Assembly (NCBI RefSeq): GCF_042681825.1
Contig: NZ_JBHUGH010000037.1
Coordinates: 83,123 to 147,122, forward strand
Source: Halodurantibacterium flavum
Lineage (GTDB): Bacteria > Pseudomonadota > Alphaproteobacteria > Rhodobacterales > Rhodobacteraceae
Reading direction: 5' to 3'
Length of the DNA stretch: 64,000 nucleotides
Shown here: positions 35,360-44,715 of the stretch, piece by piece
Layout of the letters: each line of letters starts with the position of its first letter
Numbering within the stretch: position 1 is the first letter of the stretch
Translations under genes and position numbers: made by a program
Notes under the pieces: model-generated
Database searches by the model: none
What the model was told of the DNA's origin: nothing
The model's input: only the letters and a program-made list of their open reading frames with translations

Positions 35360-36484
35360 ATGACTTCCTTTTTCTTCTACGGCACCTTGCGGCATGAACC
35401 GCTGCTGCGGGCGGTTCTGGGCCGTGAGGTCGTGACTGAACCCGCGCTGCTGGCCGATTACCGGGTCCATGCGGTGGCTGATCAGGATTTCCCGATGATC
35501 CTGGCGGAACCGGGCGCCACCGCGACGGGCGTTCTGGCGCGCGATCTCGGACCCGGGGATATCGAGCGGCTGGACTATTACGAAGGCGGGTTCGGCTATG
35601 ACCTGCGGCAGGTGAGCGTCGGCGGGCAGGCGGCGCAGATCTGGGTGCCGCGCGCAGGGCTCTGGCAGCCGGCCGGCGACTGGGATCTGGCGGCATGGGC
35701 CGAACGCTGGGGCACGCTGCAGGTCGCGGCGGCCGAGGATGCGATGGCACTTCGCGCGGACCGGCCCGTGGCCGAACTGGCGCGGCGCTGGCCCAAGGTG
35801 CAGGTGCGCGCCTCGGCCCGGCTGCGCGCCCGGGGTTCCGATGCCCCGGCCGAGGCGGCGCGGCTCGGCGCGGCAGGGACGCCCGAGGCGGCCGATATCC
35901 GGATCGCGGCGCGGCACGAACCCTATGCGAACTTCTTTTCGGTCGAGGAATACGACCTCAGCTATCCGCGCTATGACGGGGCGATGTCGCCGGTGGTGAA
36001 CCGCGCCGTCTTTGTGACGGGCGATGCGGCGACCGTGCTGCCCTATGACCAGGCCCGCGACCGCGTGCTGGTGATCGAACAGTTCCGCGTCGGTCCCTTT
36101 GCGCGTGGCGACGGGCGGCCCTGGCTGCTGGAGCCGATTGCGGGTCGGGTGGATGCGCAGGAAGACCCGGAAACCGCGATCCGGCGCGAGGCCGAGGAAG
36201 AGGCCGGCATCACCCTTGGCGCACTGCACCCGGTCGGAACCTATTACCCGACGCCGGCGGCCAAATCCGAATTCCTCTATTCCTACGTGGCCCTTGCCGA
36301 CCTGCCGGACGGGGCCGCGCGCGCCGGTGGTCTGGACGAAGAGGCCGAGGATATCCGCCCGCATCTTCTGACTTTTTCAGAGCTGATGGCGCTGGTGGAT
36401 GAGGGCGCATTGACGAACGGGCCGCTTCTGCTTTCGGCGCTGTGGCTGGCACGGCATCGTGACCGGTTGCTGCGGAATGCTTGA
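35360..36484 (+). CDS. fusion of gamma-glutamylcyclotransferase-like and Nudix (ADP-ribose pyrophosphatase) domains
   Basis: A 374-residue two-domain protein. Residues 1-130 have the GGCT/AIG2 start MTSFFFYGTLRHEPLL and the expected acidic residue region of DIERLDYYEGG. Residues about 190-370 are a Nudix domain of the ADP-ribose/NDP-sugar pyrophosphatase type, with LLEPIAGRVDAQEDPE leading into the Nudix box GRVDAQ-E-DPETAIRRE-AEEEAG. The frame is continuous through the junction, with no sign of a sequencing frameshift. The start at 35360 is chosen by homology. It may hydrolyse ADP-ribose; the N-terminal activity is unproven. Confidence 0.87.
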   Translation: MTSFFFYGTLRHEPLLRAVLGREVVTEPALLADYRVHAVADQDFPMILAEPGATATGVLARDLGPGDIERLDYYEGGFGYDLRQVSVGGQAAQIWVPRAGLWQPAGDWDLAAWAERWGTLQVAAAEDAMALRADRPVAELARRWPKVQVRASARLRARGSDAPAEAARLGAAGTPEAADIRIAARHEPYANFFSVEEYDLSYPRYDGAMSPVVNRAVFVTGDAATVLPYDQARDRVLVIEQFRVGPFARGDGRPWLLEPIAGRVDAQEDPETAIRREAEEEAGITLGALHPVGTYYPTPAAKSEFLYSYVALADLPDGAARAGGLDEEAEDIRPHLLTFSELMALVDEGALTNGPLLLSALWLARHRDRLLRNA

Positions 36485-36538
36485 GTTCCGGTTCCGGGCA
36501 CCATATTCACAGGGTCAGGAACAGAACTGGGGGCAGAG

Positions 36539-37570
36539 ATGCGGATTTACAGCGACCTTGCGGATGCGATCGGAAAAACGCCCCTGATCCGCCTGAACAA
36601 GGCAAGCGAGATGACCGGCTGCGAGATCCTCGGCAAGGCCGAATTCCTCAATCCCGGCCAGTCGGTCAAGGATCGCGCGGCGCTTTACATCATCCGCGAC
36701 GCGGTGGCGCGCGGGCTTCTGGCGCCCGGCGGCACGATTGTCGAGGGCACGGCAGGCAACACCGGCATCGGCCTTGCGCTGGTCGGCGCCTCAATGGGCT
36801 TTCGCACGGTGATCGTGATCCCGGAAACCCAGAGCCAGGAAAAGAAGGACATGATCCGGCTGGCCGGCGCCGATCTGGTGCAGGTGCCGGCGGCGCCCTA
36901 CAAGAACCCGAACAACTATGTGCGCTATTCCGGCCGCCTGGCCGAGGCGCTGGCACGGACCGAGCCGAACGGGGCGATCTGGGCCAACCAGTTCGACAAC
37001 ACCGCGAACCGGCAGGCGCATGTAGAGACGACGGGGCCGGAGATCTGGGACCAGACCGGCGGCAAGGTCGACGGCTTTGTCTGCGCCGTGGGCTCGGGCG
37101 GCACGATCGCGGGTGTCGCGATGGCGCTGCAACCCAAGGGCGTCAGGATTGGCCTCGCCGACCCCGAGGGCGCCGCCCTTCACGCCTATTACACGACCGG
37201 CCAGTTCGACGCGCCGGGATCGAGCATCACCGAAGGCATCGGACAGGGGCGCATCACCGCGAACCTCGAAGGCTTCACCCCCGATTTCAGCTATCGCATC
37301 CCCGACAGCGAGGCCCTGCCCGTGGTCTTTGACCTTCTGGAGGACGAGGGGCTGTGCCTTGGCGGGTCCTCGGGCGTCAATGTCGCGGGCGCGATCCGGA
37401 TGGCGCGCGACATGGGGCCGGGCCACACGATCGTGACGATCCTCTGCGACTACGGGACGCGCTATCAGTCCAAGCTCTTCAACCCCGCCTTCCTCCATGA
37501 AAAGGGGCTGCCGGTGCCTGCGTGGCTCGACAAGACGCCGAGGGATCTGCCGACGGTATTCGAGAACTGA
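36539..37570 (+). CDS. cysK: cysteine synthase (O-acetylserine sulfhydrylase family)
   Basis: A 343-residue PLP enzyme that makes cysteine from O-acetylserine and sulfide. The PLP lysine lies in NPGQSVKDRAA, the substrate loop is EGTAGNTGIGLA, and the phosphate loop GSGGTIAGVA is intact. It is about 30 residues longer than E. coli CysK, with extra C-terminal length, like the A-type homologues of Rhodobacteraceae. GGGGGCAGAG precedes the ATG. Its stop overlaps the start of the MscS-type gene (TGATG). Confidence 0.9.
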   Translation: MRIYSDLADAIGKTPLIRLNKASEMTGCEILGKAEFLNPGQSVKDRAALYIIRDAVARGLLAPGGTIVEGTAGNTGIGLALVGASMGFRTVIVIPETQSQEKKDMIRLAGADLVQVPAAPYKNPNNYVRYSGRLAEALARTEPNGAIWANQFDNTANRQAHVETTGPEIWDQTGGKVDGFVCAVGSGGTIAGVAMALQPKGVRIGLADPEGAALHAYYTTGQFDAPGSSITEGIGQGRITANLEGFTPDFSYRIPDSEALPVVFDLLEDEGLCLGGSSGVNVAGAIRMARDMGPGHTIVTILCDYGTRYQSKLFNPAFLHEKGLPVPAWLDKTPRDLPTVFEN

Positions 37571-40059
37571 TGCGGCTTCTGCGCGCGTTTCTGGTCGTCC
37601 TGTGCCTCGCGACGTTCGCGGGGCAGGGGGCGTTCGCGCAGGGCACCGCCCCTGCATCCGCAGCACAGGCCGAACCCGCGCCGGGGGTGCAGGCGCCCGA
37701 TTACGCGGAATGGCAGGCGGTCGCCTCGCGCGCCGAAGAGGCGCTGGCCGATGGCCGTGCCTCGAACCTCGCGCTGGAACAGGTCCGGGCGGAAATCGCC
37801 GGCTGGCGCGCCCGCTTCCTGGAGGCGCAGAGCGCGAACCAGAGCCGGATCGAGACTGTGCGCGGCCAGATCACAGCCCTTGGCCCGGTGCCCGAAAACG
37901 GCGCCGCCGAGGCGCCCGAGATCGCGTCCCGCCGCAGCGAACTGAACGAACAACTCACCCGGCTTCAGGCCCCCGGACTTGCGGCGGACGAGGCGTTTCG
38001 CCGGGCGGACGGGATCATCCGCGAAATCGACCAGACCCTGCGCGACCGGCAGGCGGACGAACTGATGCAGCTTTGGCCATCGCCCGCGAACCCCGCGAAC
38101 TGGCCGGCGGGCGTGCAGGCGCTGGGAGAAAGCGTCGCGGGCATCGCCGAAGAGGTGCGCCGCGCCTGGAACTCACCCCAGCGGCGCGAGGAACTGAGCG
38201 GCAACCTGCCGCTGATCGTGGGCTATCTGCTTTTCGCGGCGGTGCTCCTGGTGCGGGGCGGCCGCTGGATGGAGGAACTGACCTTCCGGCTTCAGACCCG
38301 GGCCTCGGCGCGTGGCCAGCAGGTCTATGCGCTTCTTGTCTCGCTGGGGCAGGTCATGCTGCCGCTGGTAGGGGTCTATGCGCTCGCCTCGGCCATCCGT
38401 GCGACCGGCATGGTCGGGCTGGTGGGCGAGGTGCTGGTTTCAGCCCTGCCGCAGATCGGGCTTGCGGTGCTGGGCGCGCGCTGGCTCGGGTTCCAGATCT
38501 TCCCGCGGGCGGCGGGCGCGGCCGGGGCGCTTGAACTTCCCGACGAACGCCGGGCCGAGGGGCGCCTCTGGGCCGGGGCGCTTGGCGTCCTTTACGCCAT
38601 CGAACTGATCCGCAGGCTGATCCTTGCGCCCGATGGCAGCCCCGAGGCCGCGATCGCCGTCACCAGTTTCCCGATCATCGCGCTGAGCGGCCTCATGGTG
38701 TTTCGCATCGGGCAGCTGATCCGGCTGCATGTCGCGACTGCGCGCGGCGATGGCGAACCGACGCTGTTCCGCGACCGCATCATGGCGATCATCGGGCAGG
38801 CCGCGCTGGCGATCGGGGTGCTCGCGCCGCTCCTGGCGCTGGTGGGCTATGTCCCGGCGGCGATCTGGCTGATCTATCCGACCGTGCTGTCGCTGGGGCT
38901 GGTGGGCGTGCTGATGGTCCTCTTGCAGCTTGAAACCGACATCTATGCCCTGATCGTCAAGGACGAAACCGGCAGGCGCGAGGCGCTGGTGCCCGTCCTT
39001 CTTGGTCTCGTGCTGACGCTGGCGGCGCTTCCTGTCTTTGCGATGATCTGGGGCGCCCGCCCGACCGAGCTTATGGAACTGTGGGTGCGGTTCCGCGAAG
39101 GCTTTGCGGTCGGTGATACGCGCATCTCTCCGGCCGACTTCCTGACCTTCGTGCTGGTCTTCGGCGTCGGTTACACGATCACGCGGCTGCTGCAGGGCGG
39201 GCTGGCAAGCTCGGTCCTGCCCAAGACGCGGCTGGATCAGGGCGGGCAGAAGGCGGTCATTTCGGGCCTCGGCTATGTCGGCTTTTTCCTTGCGGGGCTC
39301 TTCGCCTTCACGGCGGCGGGCATCGACCTCACCTCGCTTGCGCTGGTCGCGGGGGCGCTTTCTGTCGGCATCGGCTTTGGCCTTCAGAACATCGTCCAGA
39401 ACTTCGTATCGGGCATTATCCTGCTGATCGAGCGTCCGGTCTCCGAGGGCGACTGGATCGAGGTCGGGGGCGTGATGGGGACGGTAAAGGCGATCTCGGT
39501 CCGGTCCACGGTGATCGAGACTTTCGACCGCACCGACGTGATCGTGCCGAACGGCGATCTGATCGCGGGCATGGTGACGAACTGGACGCGCGGCAACCTG
39601 ACGGGGCGGCTGGTCCTGCCGGTGGGCGTCGCCTATGGCAGCGATACCCGCCATGTCGAACGCATCCTGCGCGAGGTCGCCGAGGCGCAGCCGCTGGTCA
39701 TCCTGAACCCGCCGCCGGCCGTGGTCTTTCTGTCCTTCGGGGCGGATTCGCTCAACTTCGAGATCCGGGCGATCCTGCGGGACGTGAAGTTCAAGCTCTC
39801 GGTCCAGTCCGAGATGATGCATGAGGTCAATCGCCGCTTTGCCGAAGAGGGGATCGAGATCCCCTTTGCCCAGCGGGATATCTGGCTGCGCAACCCCGAG
39901 GTGCTGCACGCGGCCGCCGTGGCGCCCGCCGGGTCGGCCATCGGCCCCAAGCCCGCCACCGAGGCGCATCTGACCGAGGAAGACCTGGACGCCGCGACGC
40001 CTTCGGACAATGGCGAGGACGGCGATGACGGGGACGGCCCCGACGCCGGGGCGCGGTGA
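37570..40059 (+). CDS. large mechanosensitive channel, MscS family with DUF3772 domain
   Basis: An 829-residue inner-membrane protein. A signal peptide (about 1-23, AFAQ) leads to a periplasmic coiled-coil region and a DUF3772-type domain (to about 200). About ten helices follow (215-600), and the conserved MscS pore and beta domain spans about 600-760 with GALSVGIGFGLQNIVQNFVSGIILL, split by the pore Gly-Ala pattern, and PVSEGDWIEVG. The tail is Asp/Gly-rich. It would release solutes on hypo-osmotic shock. Its ATG overlaps the cysK stop and its stop overlaps the AlaX start (GTGA). Confidence 0.9.
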   Translation: MRLLRAFLVVLCLATFAGQGAFAQGTAPASAAQAEPAPGVQAPDYAEWQAVASRAEEALADGRASNLALEQVRAEIAGWRARFLEAQSANQSRIETVRGQITALGPVPENGAAEAPEIASRRSELNEQLTRLQAPGLAADEAFRRADGIIREIDQTLRDRQADELMQLWPSPANPANWPAGVQALGESVAGIAEEVRRAWNSPQRREELSGNLPLIVGYLLFAAVLLVRGGRWMEELTFRLQTRASARGQQVYALLVSLGQVMLPLVGVYALASAIRATGMVGLVGEVLVSALPQIGLAVLGARWLGFQIFPRAAGAAGALELPDERRAEGRLWAGALGVLYAIELIRRLILAPDGSPEAAIAVTSFPIIALSGLMVFRIGQLIRLHVATARGDGEPTLFRDRIMAIIGQAALAIGVLAPLLALVGYVPAAIWLIYPTVLSLGLVGVLMVLLQLETDIYALIVKDETGRREALVPVLLGLVLTLAALPVFAMIWGARPTELMELWVRFREGFAVGDTRISPADFLTFVLVFGVGYTITRLLQGGLASSVLPKTRLDQGGQKAVISGLGYVGFFLAGLFAFTAAGIDLTSLALVAGALSVGIGFGLQNIVQNFVSGIILLIERPVSEGDWIEVGGVMGTVKAISVRSTVIETFDRTDVIVPNGDLIAGMVTNWTRGNLTGRLVLPVGVAYGSDTRHVERILREVAEAQPLVILNPPPAVVFLSFGADSLNFEIRAILRDVKFKLSVQSEMMHEVNRRFAEEGIEIPFAQRDIWLRNPEVLHAAAVAPAGSAIGPKPATEAHLTEEDLDAATPSDNGEDGDDGDGPDAGAR

Positions 40060-40790
40060 AAACGATGCCGATCTTGACCGAGCCGCTTTACCGGCAGGAT
40101 GCCTATCTGCGCAGTGCCCCGGCCCGCGTCCTTGCGCTGACGCCCGAAGGCGGGATCGTGCCGGACAGGTCGGTCTTTTATCCCACCGGCGGCGGGCAGC
40201 CGGGGGATGCGGGCCATCTGCGCTGGGATTGCGGGCAGATCGACATCGCGACGACGATCAAGGGCGAGGACGGGTCGGTCGTCTTGATACCAGCCGAGCC
40301 GCAGCCACTGCCCCCGCCCGGGACCGAGATCCTTCAGGACCTCGCCTGGGAACGGCGCCACCGTCATATGCGCGTGCATACCGCGCTGCACCTTCTGTCG
40401 GTCGTGATCCCGCTGCCGGTGACGGGCGGGCAGATCGGGGCCGAGAAGGGGCGGCTCGACTTCGACATGCCCGAGGCGCCGGGCGATCTGGCCGCGCTGG
40501 AGGCGGCGCTGAACGCGCTGATCGCGCGCGACCTGCCCGTGACCGAGGACTGGATCACGGATGACGAACTGGCGGCCCGCCCTGCACTGGTCAAGACGAT
40601 GTCGGTGCGCCCGCCCGTGGGGCAGGGGCGCGTGCGGCTGATCCGGATCGGTGCCGGGGCGGATCAGGTCGATCTGCAGCCCTGCGGCGGCACACATGTG
40701 GCCCGCACCGGGGAAATCGGCACGGTCCGTCTGGGCAAGATCGAAAAGAAGGGACGCCAGAACCGGCGTGTCACGCTGTTGCTGGGTTAG
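40056..40790 (+). CDS. trans-acting alanyl-tRNA editing protein (AlaX type)
   Basis: A 244-residue protein related to the editing domain of AlaRS; it removes serine or glycine wrongly attached to tRNA-Ala. The zinc/catalytic motif HxxxH appears as RVHTALHLLS and the downstream CxxxH as QPCGGTHVA. YPTGGGQPGD near residue 48 is also typical. A GTG start overlapping the preceding stop (GTGA) gives 244 residues; an ATG at 40065 is an alternative. It is the last gene of the cysK unit. Medium length suggests the AlaX-M group. Confidence 0.9.
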   Translation: MKTMPILTEPLYRQDAYLRSAPARVLALTPEGGIVPDRSVFYPTGGGQPGDAGHLRWDCGQIDIATTIKGEDGSVVLIPAEPQPLPPPGTEILQDLAWERRHRHMRVHTALHLLSVVIPLPVTGGQIGAEKGRLDFDMPEAPGDLAALEAALNALIARDLPVTEDWITDDELAARPALVKTMSVRPPVGQGRVRLIRIGAGADQVDLQPCGGTHVARTGEIGTVRLGKIEKKGRQNRRVTLLLG

Positions 40791-40817
40791 ACCCGGCGGG
40801 TCACGCGGCAGTCAGAC

Positions 40818-41930
40818 CTATCGCCGCGGATTGGCGGCATCGGTATCGGGCAACCCTTCGCGCGACAGAAGGATCGCGATGGGCCGCAGCCCGGGGATAT
40901 GTGAACAGACGATCATCAGCCCGACCATGATCGGCACCGACAGGAACATCCCCGGCACGCCCCAGACGGCCCCCCAGAAGGCCAGCGAGATGATGATCCC
41001 GAAGGATGACAGCCGCAGCGCGCGGCCCATCAGCATCGGGTCGATGACATTGCCGTTCACGAACTGCACCACCGCCGTCAGCAGGAAGATCAGGCTCGCG
41101 GTCTGCACATCCTCGACCTGCACATAGGCGACCAGCGTCACCAGAAGCGTCGCGATGATCGAGCCGATATTGGGGATGTAGTTCATCACGAAGGTGAGGA
41201 TGCCCATGGCCACGGCAAGCTCCAGCCCGAAGATCATCATCACCATCCAGACCATCAGCCCGGTGACCGCGCTGACCGCCGTCTTGACCAGAAGGTAGTG
41301 GTTCACCCGCCGGATGATCGAGCCCATGATGTTGCCCGCGCGTTCCGCCCGCACGGGATCGCCCAGCAGATTGACGAGCTTGGTGGAAAACCAGACCCGT
41401 TCCGCGAAAAGGAAGCCCACGAAAAGGCTGATCAGGACGGTCGCGGACAAGAGGTTCCCCGCCTGTCCCGCCGCCGAGCGCAACCAGCCCGAAATCTCGA
41501 TGGTGCGGAGCGAGTTGAAGACCGCGGCCTCCACATCCTCGCCCATCCAGCCGAAGAGTTCCGCAAAGGCGCGCTGCCCCTGATCGGCATAGGCGAGCGT
41601 GATGGTGAGCACCGTGTTGATCTGCGCGATCACGACGGCCGAAAGCGCCAGCATCGCCCCGGTGATCAGCAGAACCGCCACGACACTTGCCACCCAGTTC
41701 GTGACGCGCAACCGCCCCAGCCGCACCCGCGCGATCGAGGTGATCGCCTCGGACGTCAGGCTGAAGAGGATGATCGCGATGGCGAGCGAGATCAGGATGA
41801 ACCGCGCCTGCACCAGCAAAAACAGCACGACCGCAAAGGCGATGACGCCCAGAAAGATGTTCTGAACGCGCAGCCGTTCCGCTGCGGTGCGCACCGGGGC
41901 CGAGAGGTTGGGGCCGTCCTCTGCGTTCAT
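40818..41930 (-). CDS. AI-2E family transporter (PerM/TqsA-like permease)
   Basis: A 370-residue membrane protein with about eight helices in the AI-2E family pattern: two helix pairs at the N-terminus, a periplasmic helical domain (about 115-170), and a C-terminal block with NYIPNIGSIIATLLVTLVAY and GNVIDPMLMGRALRLSSF, the most conserved stretches. Members export autoinducer 2 or act as sodium/proton antiporters, so the substrate is open. AGGAA precedes the ATG. It is convergent with the AlaX gene. Confidence 0.88.
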   Translation of the reverse strand: MNAEDGPNLSAPVRTAAERLRVQNIFLGVIAFAVVLFLLVQARFILISLAIAIILFSLTSEAITSIARVRLGRLRVTNWVASVVAVLLITGAMLALSAVVIAQINTVLTITLAYADQGQRAFAELFGWMGEDVEAAVFNSLRTIEISGWLRSAAGQAGNLLSATVLISLFVGFLFAERVWFSTKLVNLLGDPVRAERAGNIMGSIIRRVNHYLLVKTAVSAVTGLMVWMVMMIFGLELAVAMGILTFVMNYIPNIGSIIATLLVTLVAYVQVEDVQTASLIFLLTAVVQFVNGNVIDPMLMGRALRLSSFGIIISLAFWGAVWGVPGMFLSVPIMVGLMIVCSHIPGLRPIAILLSREGLPDTDAANPRR

Positions 41931-42029
41931 TCGGGGTTCCTGGGGCTTTTCCTGACTGCGCTTGCGGCCCGCAGACTAGGACCAGCGCCCGTCCGGTGCA
42001 AGCACTGCCGCCCGTGGCCATGGATCGGC

Positions 42030-42566
42030 TCAGCCGGGCGGGTCCAGACAGTAACGCCCCAGATCGCGCAGGGTGAATTCCGCCGCGCGCTGCCAGGCCT
42101 CATCGGTATCGCCGCGATAGCTGAGCAGCCTTTCGCAGCGCGTCCCGCCCCCCGGGAGTTCCAGAACGGCGATGCGTATCCAGCCGATCAGGGTGCTGAC
42201 CTTGTGGAACTCTCCGATCAGGAGCAGGTCCGCCCCGGCGGCCTCTGCCGCCCGGGTCAGGGCCGCGGGGCCGGGATCGGCGGGGCTGCAGGGCAGGTCG
42301 CAATCAAGGGGCACCGCCCCCGTGCCCGCCCGCAGCGTCGCCGCGAACGCCGCCAACCGCTCCGCATGTTCGGCGCGCTGGTCCCGCAACTCGCCCGAGG
42401 TGTCGCGAAAGGCGAATTCCGCGACCGCGAGCCGTTCTTGCGCAGGCCGGGCCTGTGCAGGTCGTTCCTGTGCGGGGGCGGCCCCGGGCAGGGCAAGCAG
42501 CAGCGCGATCAGGGCGGCGCACGCCTTGGGCCGCTGAAAATTGTGCCGCAGGACATGAACCGGCAT
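42030..42566 (-). CDS. DUF2380 exported protein at the edge of the alcohol-oxidation island
   Basis: A 178-residue protein with a signal peptide (about 1-32, cleavage near PAQE) and a DUF2380 domain: AVAEFAFRDTSGELRDQRAEH at the front, GADLLLIGEFHKVSTLIGWIR in the middle, and GDTDEAWQRAAEFTLRDL near the end. Cys residues in LDCDLPCSP and RYCLDP could form a disulfide. GGGAGG sits 4 bases before the ATG. DUF2380 genes often accompany PQQ-dependent alcohol dehydrogenase loci. It is divergent from an ABC importer. The role is unknown. Confidence 0.8.
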   Translation of the reverse strand: MPVHVLRHNFQRPKACAALIALLLALPGAAPAQERPAQARPAQERLAVAEFAFRDTSGELRDQRAEHAERLAAFAATLRAGTGAVPLDCDLPCSPADPGPAALTRAAEAAGADLLLIGEFHKVSTLIGWIRIAVLELPGGGTRCERLLSYRGDTDEAWQRAAEFTLRDLGRYCLDPPG

Positions 42567-42802
42567 CGTGCCTCCCTTTCCGGTCGGCCGCCGTTGCAGC
42601 CGGACCGTCACCCCGTGATCCGGGCCTCTCATTTCACCACAGGTGCGGGTCTCCTGCGCCTCATTCCTTTGGCTGATGCGTGGCGGGCTGTGCTTGCCCG
42701 GCCCGGTCGCAGGTGCCACGCTGACAAAACCCCCGGTGGAATGTCGCCGGGCCATGCAAGGGCCGGGCCGTTCAGGACCCCCGGCGAGGCAAGGAGAATG
42801 TC

Positions 42803-43639
42803 GTGCCGGACCGCCGCGCATCCCCCTTATGGCAGCATAGCGCGACGACAGATCAGCCGCCCGCCCGGCATCTGCGGGTTGGGCCGTCCGAGGGACTGGT
42901 CGTGGTTGTGGCGCGGCTGGCCTTCCTTCTGGTCCTGGTCGCGCTCTGGTCGCTGGCGGCGCAGACGGGGCCACGCGGCATCATTCCCTCACCCACCGCC
43001 ACCTGGGAGGCGGGCTTGCGCATGTGGGACGACCAGCGGCTGCAGCGGGCGCTTGGCGACAGCCTGCTGGTGTTTTCGGCGGGCTTCGGGGCGGCCGCCG
43101 TGATCGGGATTGCCACGGGTTTTCTGATGGGCAGCATCCGGATGCTGGGGCGTACGCTCGACATCTTTGTCTATGCGCTGGCCGCGACACCTCGGGTGGC
43201 CTTCATCCCGCTGGTGATCCTGCTTCTGGGGCTGGGGGTCGAGGCCAAGGCCTTCATCGTCTTTCTGGGCGCGGTCATGCCCGTCATCCTGAACACCTAC
43301 GCCGGTGTCCGCCAAAGCGACCCGGACCTTCTGGAAATGGCGCGGGCCGCCGGTGCCTCGCGCTTTCGGACCTATGCGCATGTGGTGCTGCCGGGCGTGG
43401 TGCCCTTTCTGGTCGTGGGGCTGCGCCTTGGGGCGACGATCGGGCTGATCAACACGGTCGTGGCAGAGCTTTATACCGCCGTGCGGGGCCTCGGCGGGCT
43501 GCTGGCGCTTTATGGCAACACGTTCCGCATGGCGGAATATTTCGTGGTCGTCCTGATGCTGGCGCTGATCGGCGTCACGGTGACCGAGGGCCTGCGCCTT
43601 GTCGAACAGCGGCTGAGCCGCTGGCGCGAAACCGTATGA
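42803..43639 (+). CDS. ABC transporter permease, SsuC/TauC/NMT1-system type
   Basis: A 278-residue inner-membrane permease with about six helices. The EAA loop that contacts the ATPase is EMARAAGASRFRTYAHVVLPG (about 193-213). IIPSPTATWEA is typical of nitrate/sulfonate/taurine-type permeases. The GTG start has AAGGAG 6 bases upstream. It is the first gene of a permease-binding protein-ATPase operon; its stop is followed 11 bases later by the binding protein. The substrate is unknown. Confidence 0.9.
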   Translation: MPDRRASPLWQHSATTDQPPARHLRVGPSEGLVVVVARLAFLLVLVALWSLAAQTGPRGIIPSPTATWEAGLRMWDDQRLQRALGDSLLVFSAGFGAAAVIGIATGFLMGSIRMLGRTLDIFVYALAATPRVAFIPLVILLLGLGVEAKAFIVFLGAVMPVILNTYAGVRQSDPDLLEMARAAGASRFRTYAHVVLPGVVPFLVVGLRLGATIGLINTVVAELYTAVRGLGGLLALYGNTFRMAEYFVVVLMLALIGVTVTEGLRLVEQRLSRWRETV

Positions 43640-43650
43640 GGGAGGAAAAG

Positions 43651-44715
43651 ATGAAGGTATCGCAGTTGCTGCCCGTAACGGCGCAGGGTCTCGCGCCCTT
43701 TCTTGCACGGGCTCTGGCACCCGTTCTCGCGCTGGCCGTGCTGGCCTCGCCGGCGCTTGCCGATCCGTTCCGGCTGATCGTGACGGATCTGGAAACGCCG
43801 CTGGTGCCGAACTCGGTCATGGATCTGGCGCTGCAAGAGGGCTATTTTGACCGCGCGGGCGTCGAGGTGGAACTGGTGCGCGTCCAGCAGACGCCGCTGG
43901 CCCTTGCCGCGCTTCAGGCGGGCGAGGGCGAGATGGCGAACATCTCGGTCGATGCGCTGTTGCAGGTGATCGCCCGCGGGGGCGCCGATCTGCGCGCCGT
44001 GACCTCGCCCAACAAGTCGCTGCCCTACCTGATTGCCGCCGCGCCCACGGTTCAGGGTGTCGAGGGGCTGGCGGGGACGCGGTTCGGCGTCGGGCGGCTC
44101 GGCAGCCTCGATCATTCGCTCTCGATGCTGGTGCTGGGGGCGGCGGGGATCGAGCCGGAAGGGCTCGATATCGTCACGCTGGGTCAGCCGAATGTGCGGG
44201 CGCAGGCGCTCCTGGCCGGGCAGATCGACGCGACCACGATGTCGATCGGCACGCTGCTTGCCATGCCCGATCCGGATGCGGTGCAGGTGCTGATTGATGT
44301 CGATGCCTATTACGCCGCGGCGCCGGTGGTGATGAAGGTCAATGCGGTGCCCGCCGCCGTGCTGGAAACCCGCGGGGACGAGGTCGAGGCGGTGATCGAG
44401 GCGCTGGTGCTCGCTTCACGCGATTATGCCGCCGATGGCGCGCTCTGGGCCGAGGCGATGGCGCGTGCCCGCCCCGATGTGGACCGTGCCGATCTGGACC
44501 AGCTTGCCACCACCTATGCCGCAAGCTGGTCGGTGAACGGCGGGCTGCAGCGGCAGGAACTGGAACACACGATGGAATGGCTGGCCGGGACCGAGGATTT
44601 CGCGGATCTGGAGGTGCCGCCGATGTCGCAATGGCTCGACTTCGCGCCGCTCGACCATGTGCTTGCCCGGATCGGCATCGCGGATGACATGGATATGGAC
44701 GTCCATTCCAGATGA
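43651..44715 (+). CDS. periplasmic substrate-binding protein, NMT1/SsuA-like
   Basis: A 354-residue binding protein with a signal peptide (cleavage near ALADP, residue 37). The NMT1/THI5-like fold is suggested by DLALQEGYFDRAGVEVELV, ALAALQAGEGEMANIS and VEGLAGTRFGVGRLGS. The ATG at 43651 has GGGAGG upstream and is better than an in-frame ATG at 43636 that contains this site. Such proteins bind sulfonates, nitrate, bicarbonate or pyrimidines. The neighbourhood of a lanthanide-dependent methanol dehydrogenase suggests a cofactor, metal chelate or C1 substrate, but the ligand cannot be read from the sequence. Its stop overlaps the ATPase start (ATGA). Confidence 0.88.
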   Translation: MKVSQLLPVTAQGLAPFLARALAPVLALAVLASPALADPFRLIVTDLETPLVPNSVMDLALQEGYFDRAGVEVELVRVQQTPLALAALQAGEGEMANISVDALLQVIARGGADLRAVTSPNKSLPYLIAAAPTVQGVEGLAGTRFGVGRLGSLDHSLSMLVLGAAGIEPEGLDIVTLGQPNVRAQALLAGQIDATTMSIGTLLAMPDPDAVQVLIDVDAYYAAAPVVMKVNAVPAAVLETRGDEVEAVIEALVLASRDYAADGALWAEAMARARPDVDRADLDQLATTYAASWSVNGGLQRQELEHTMEWLAGTEDFADLEVPPMSQWLDFAPLDHVLARIGIADDMDMDVHSR

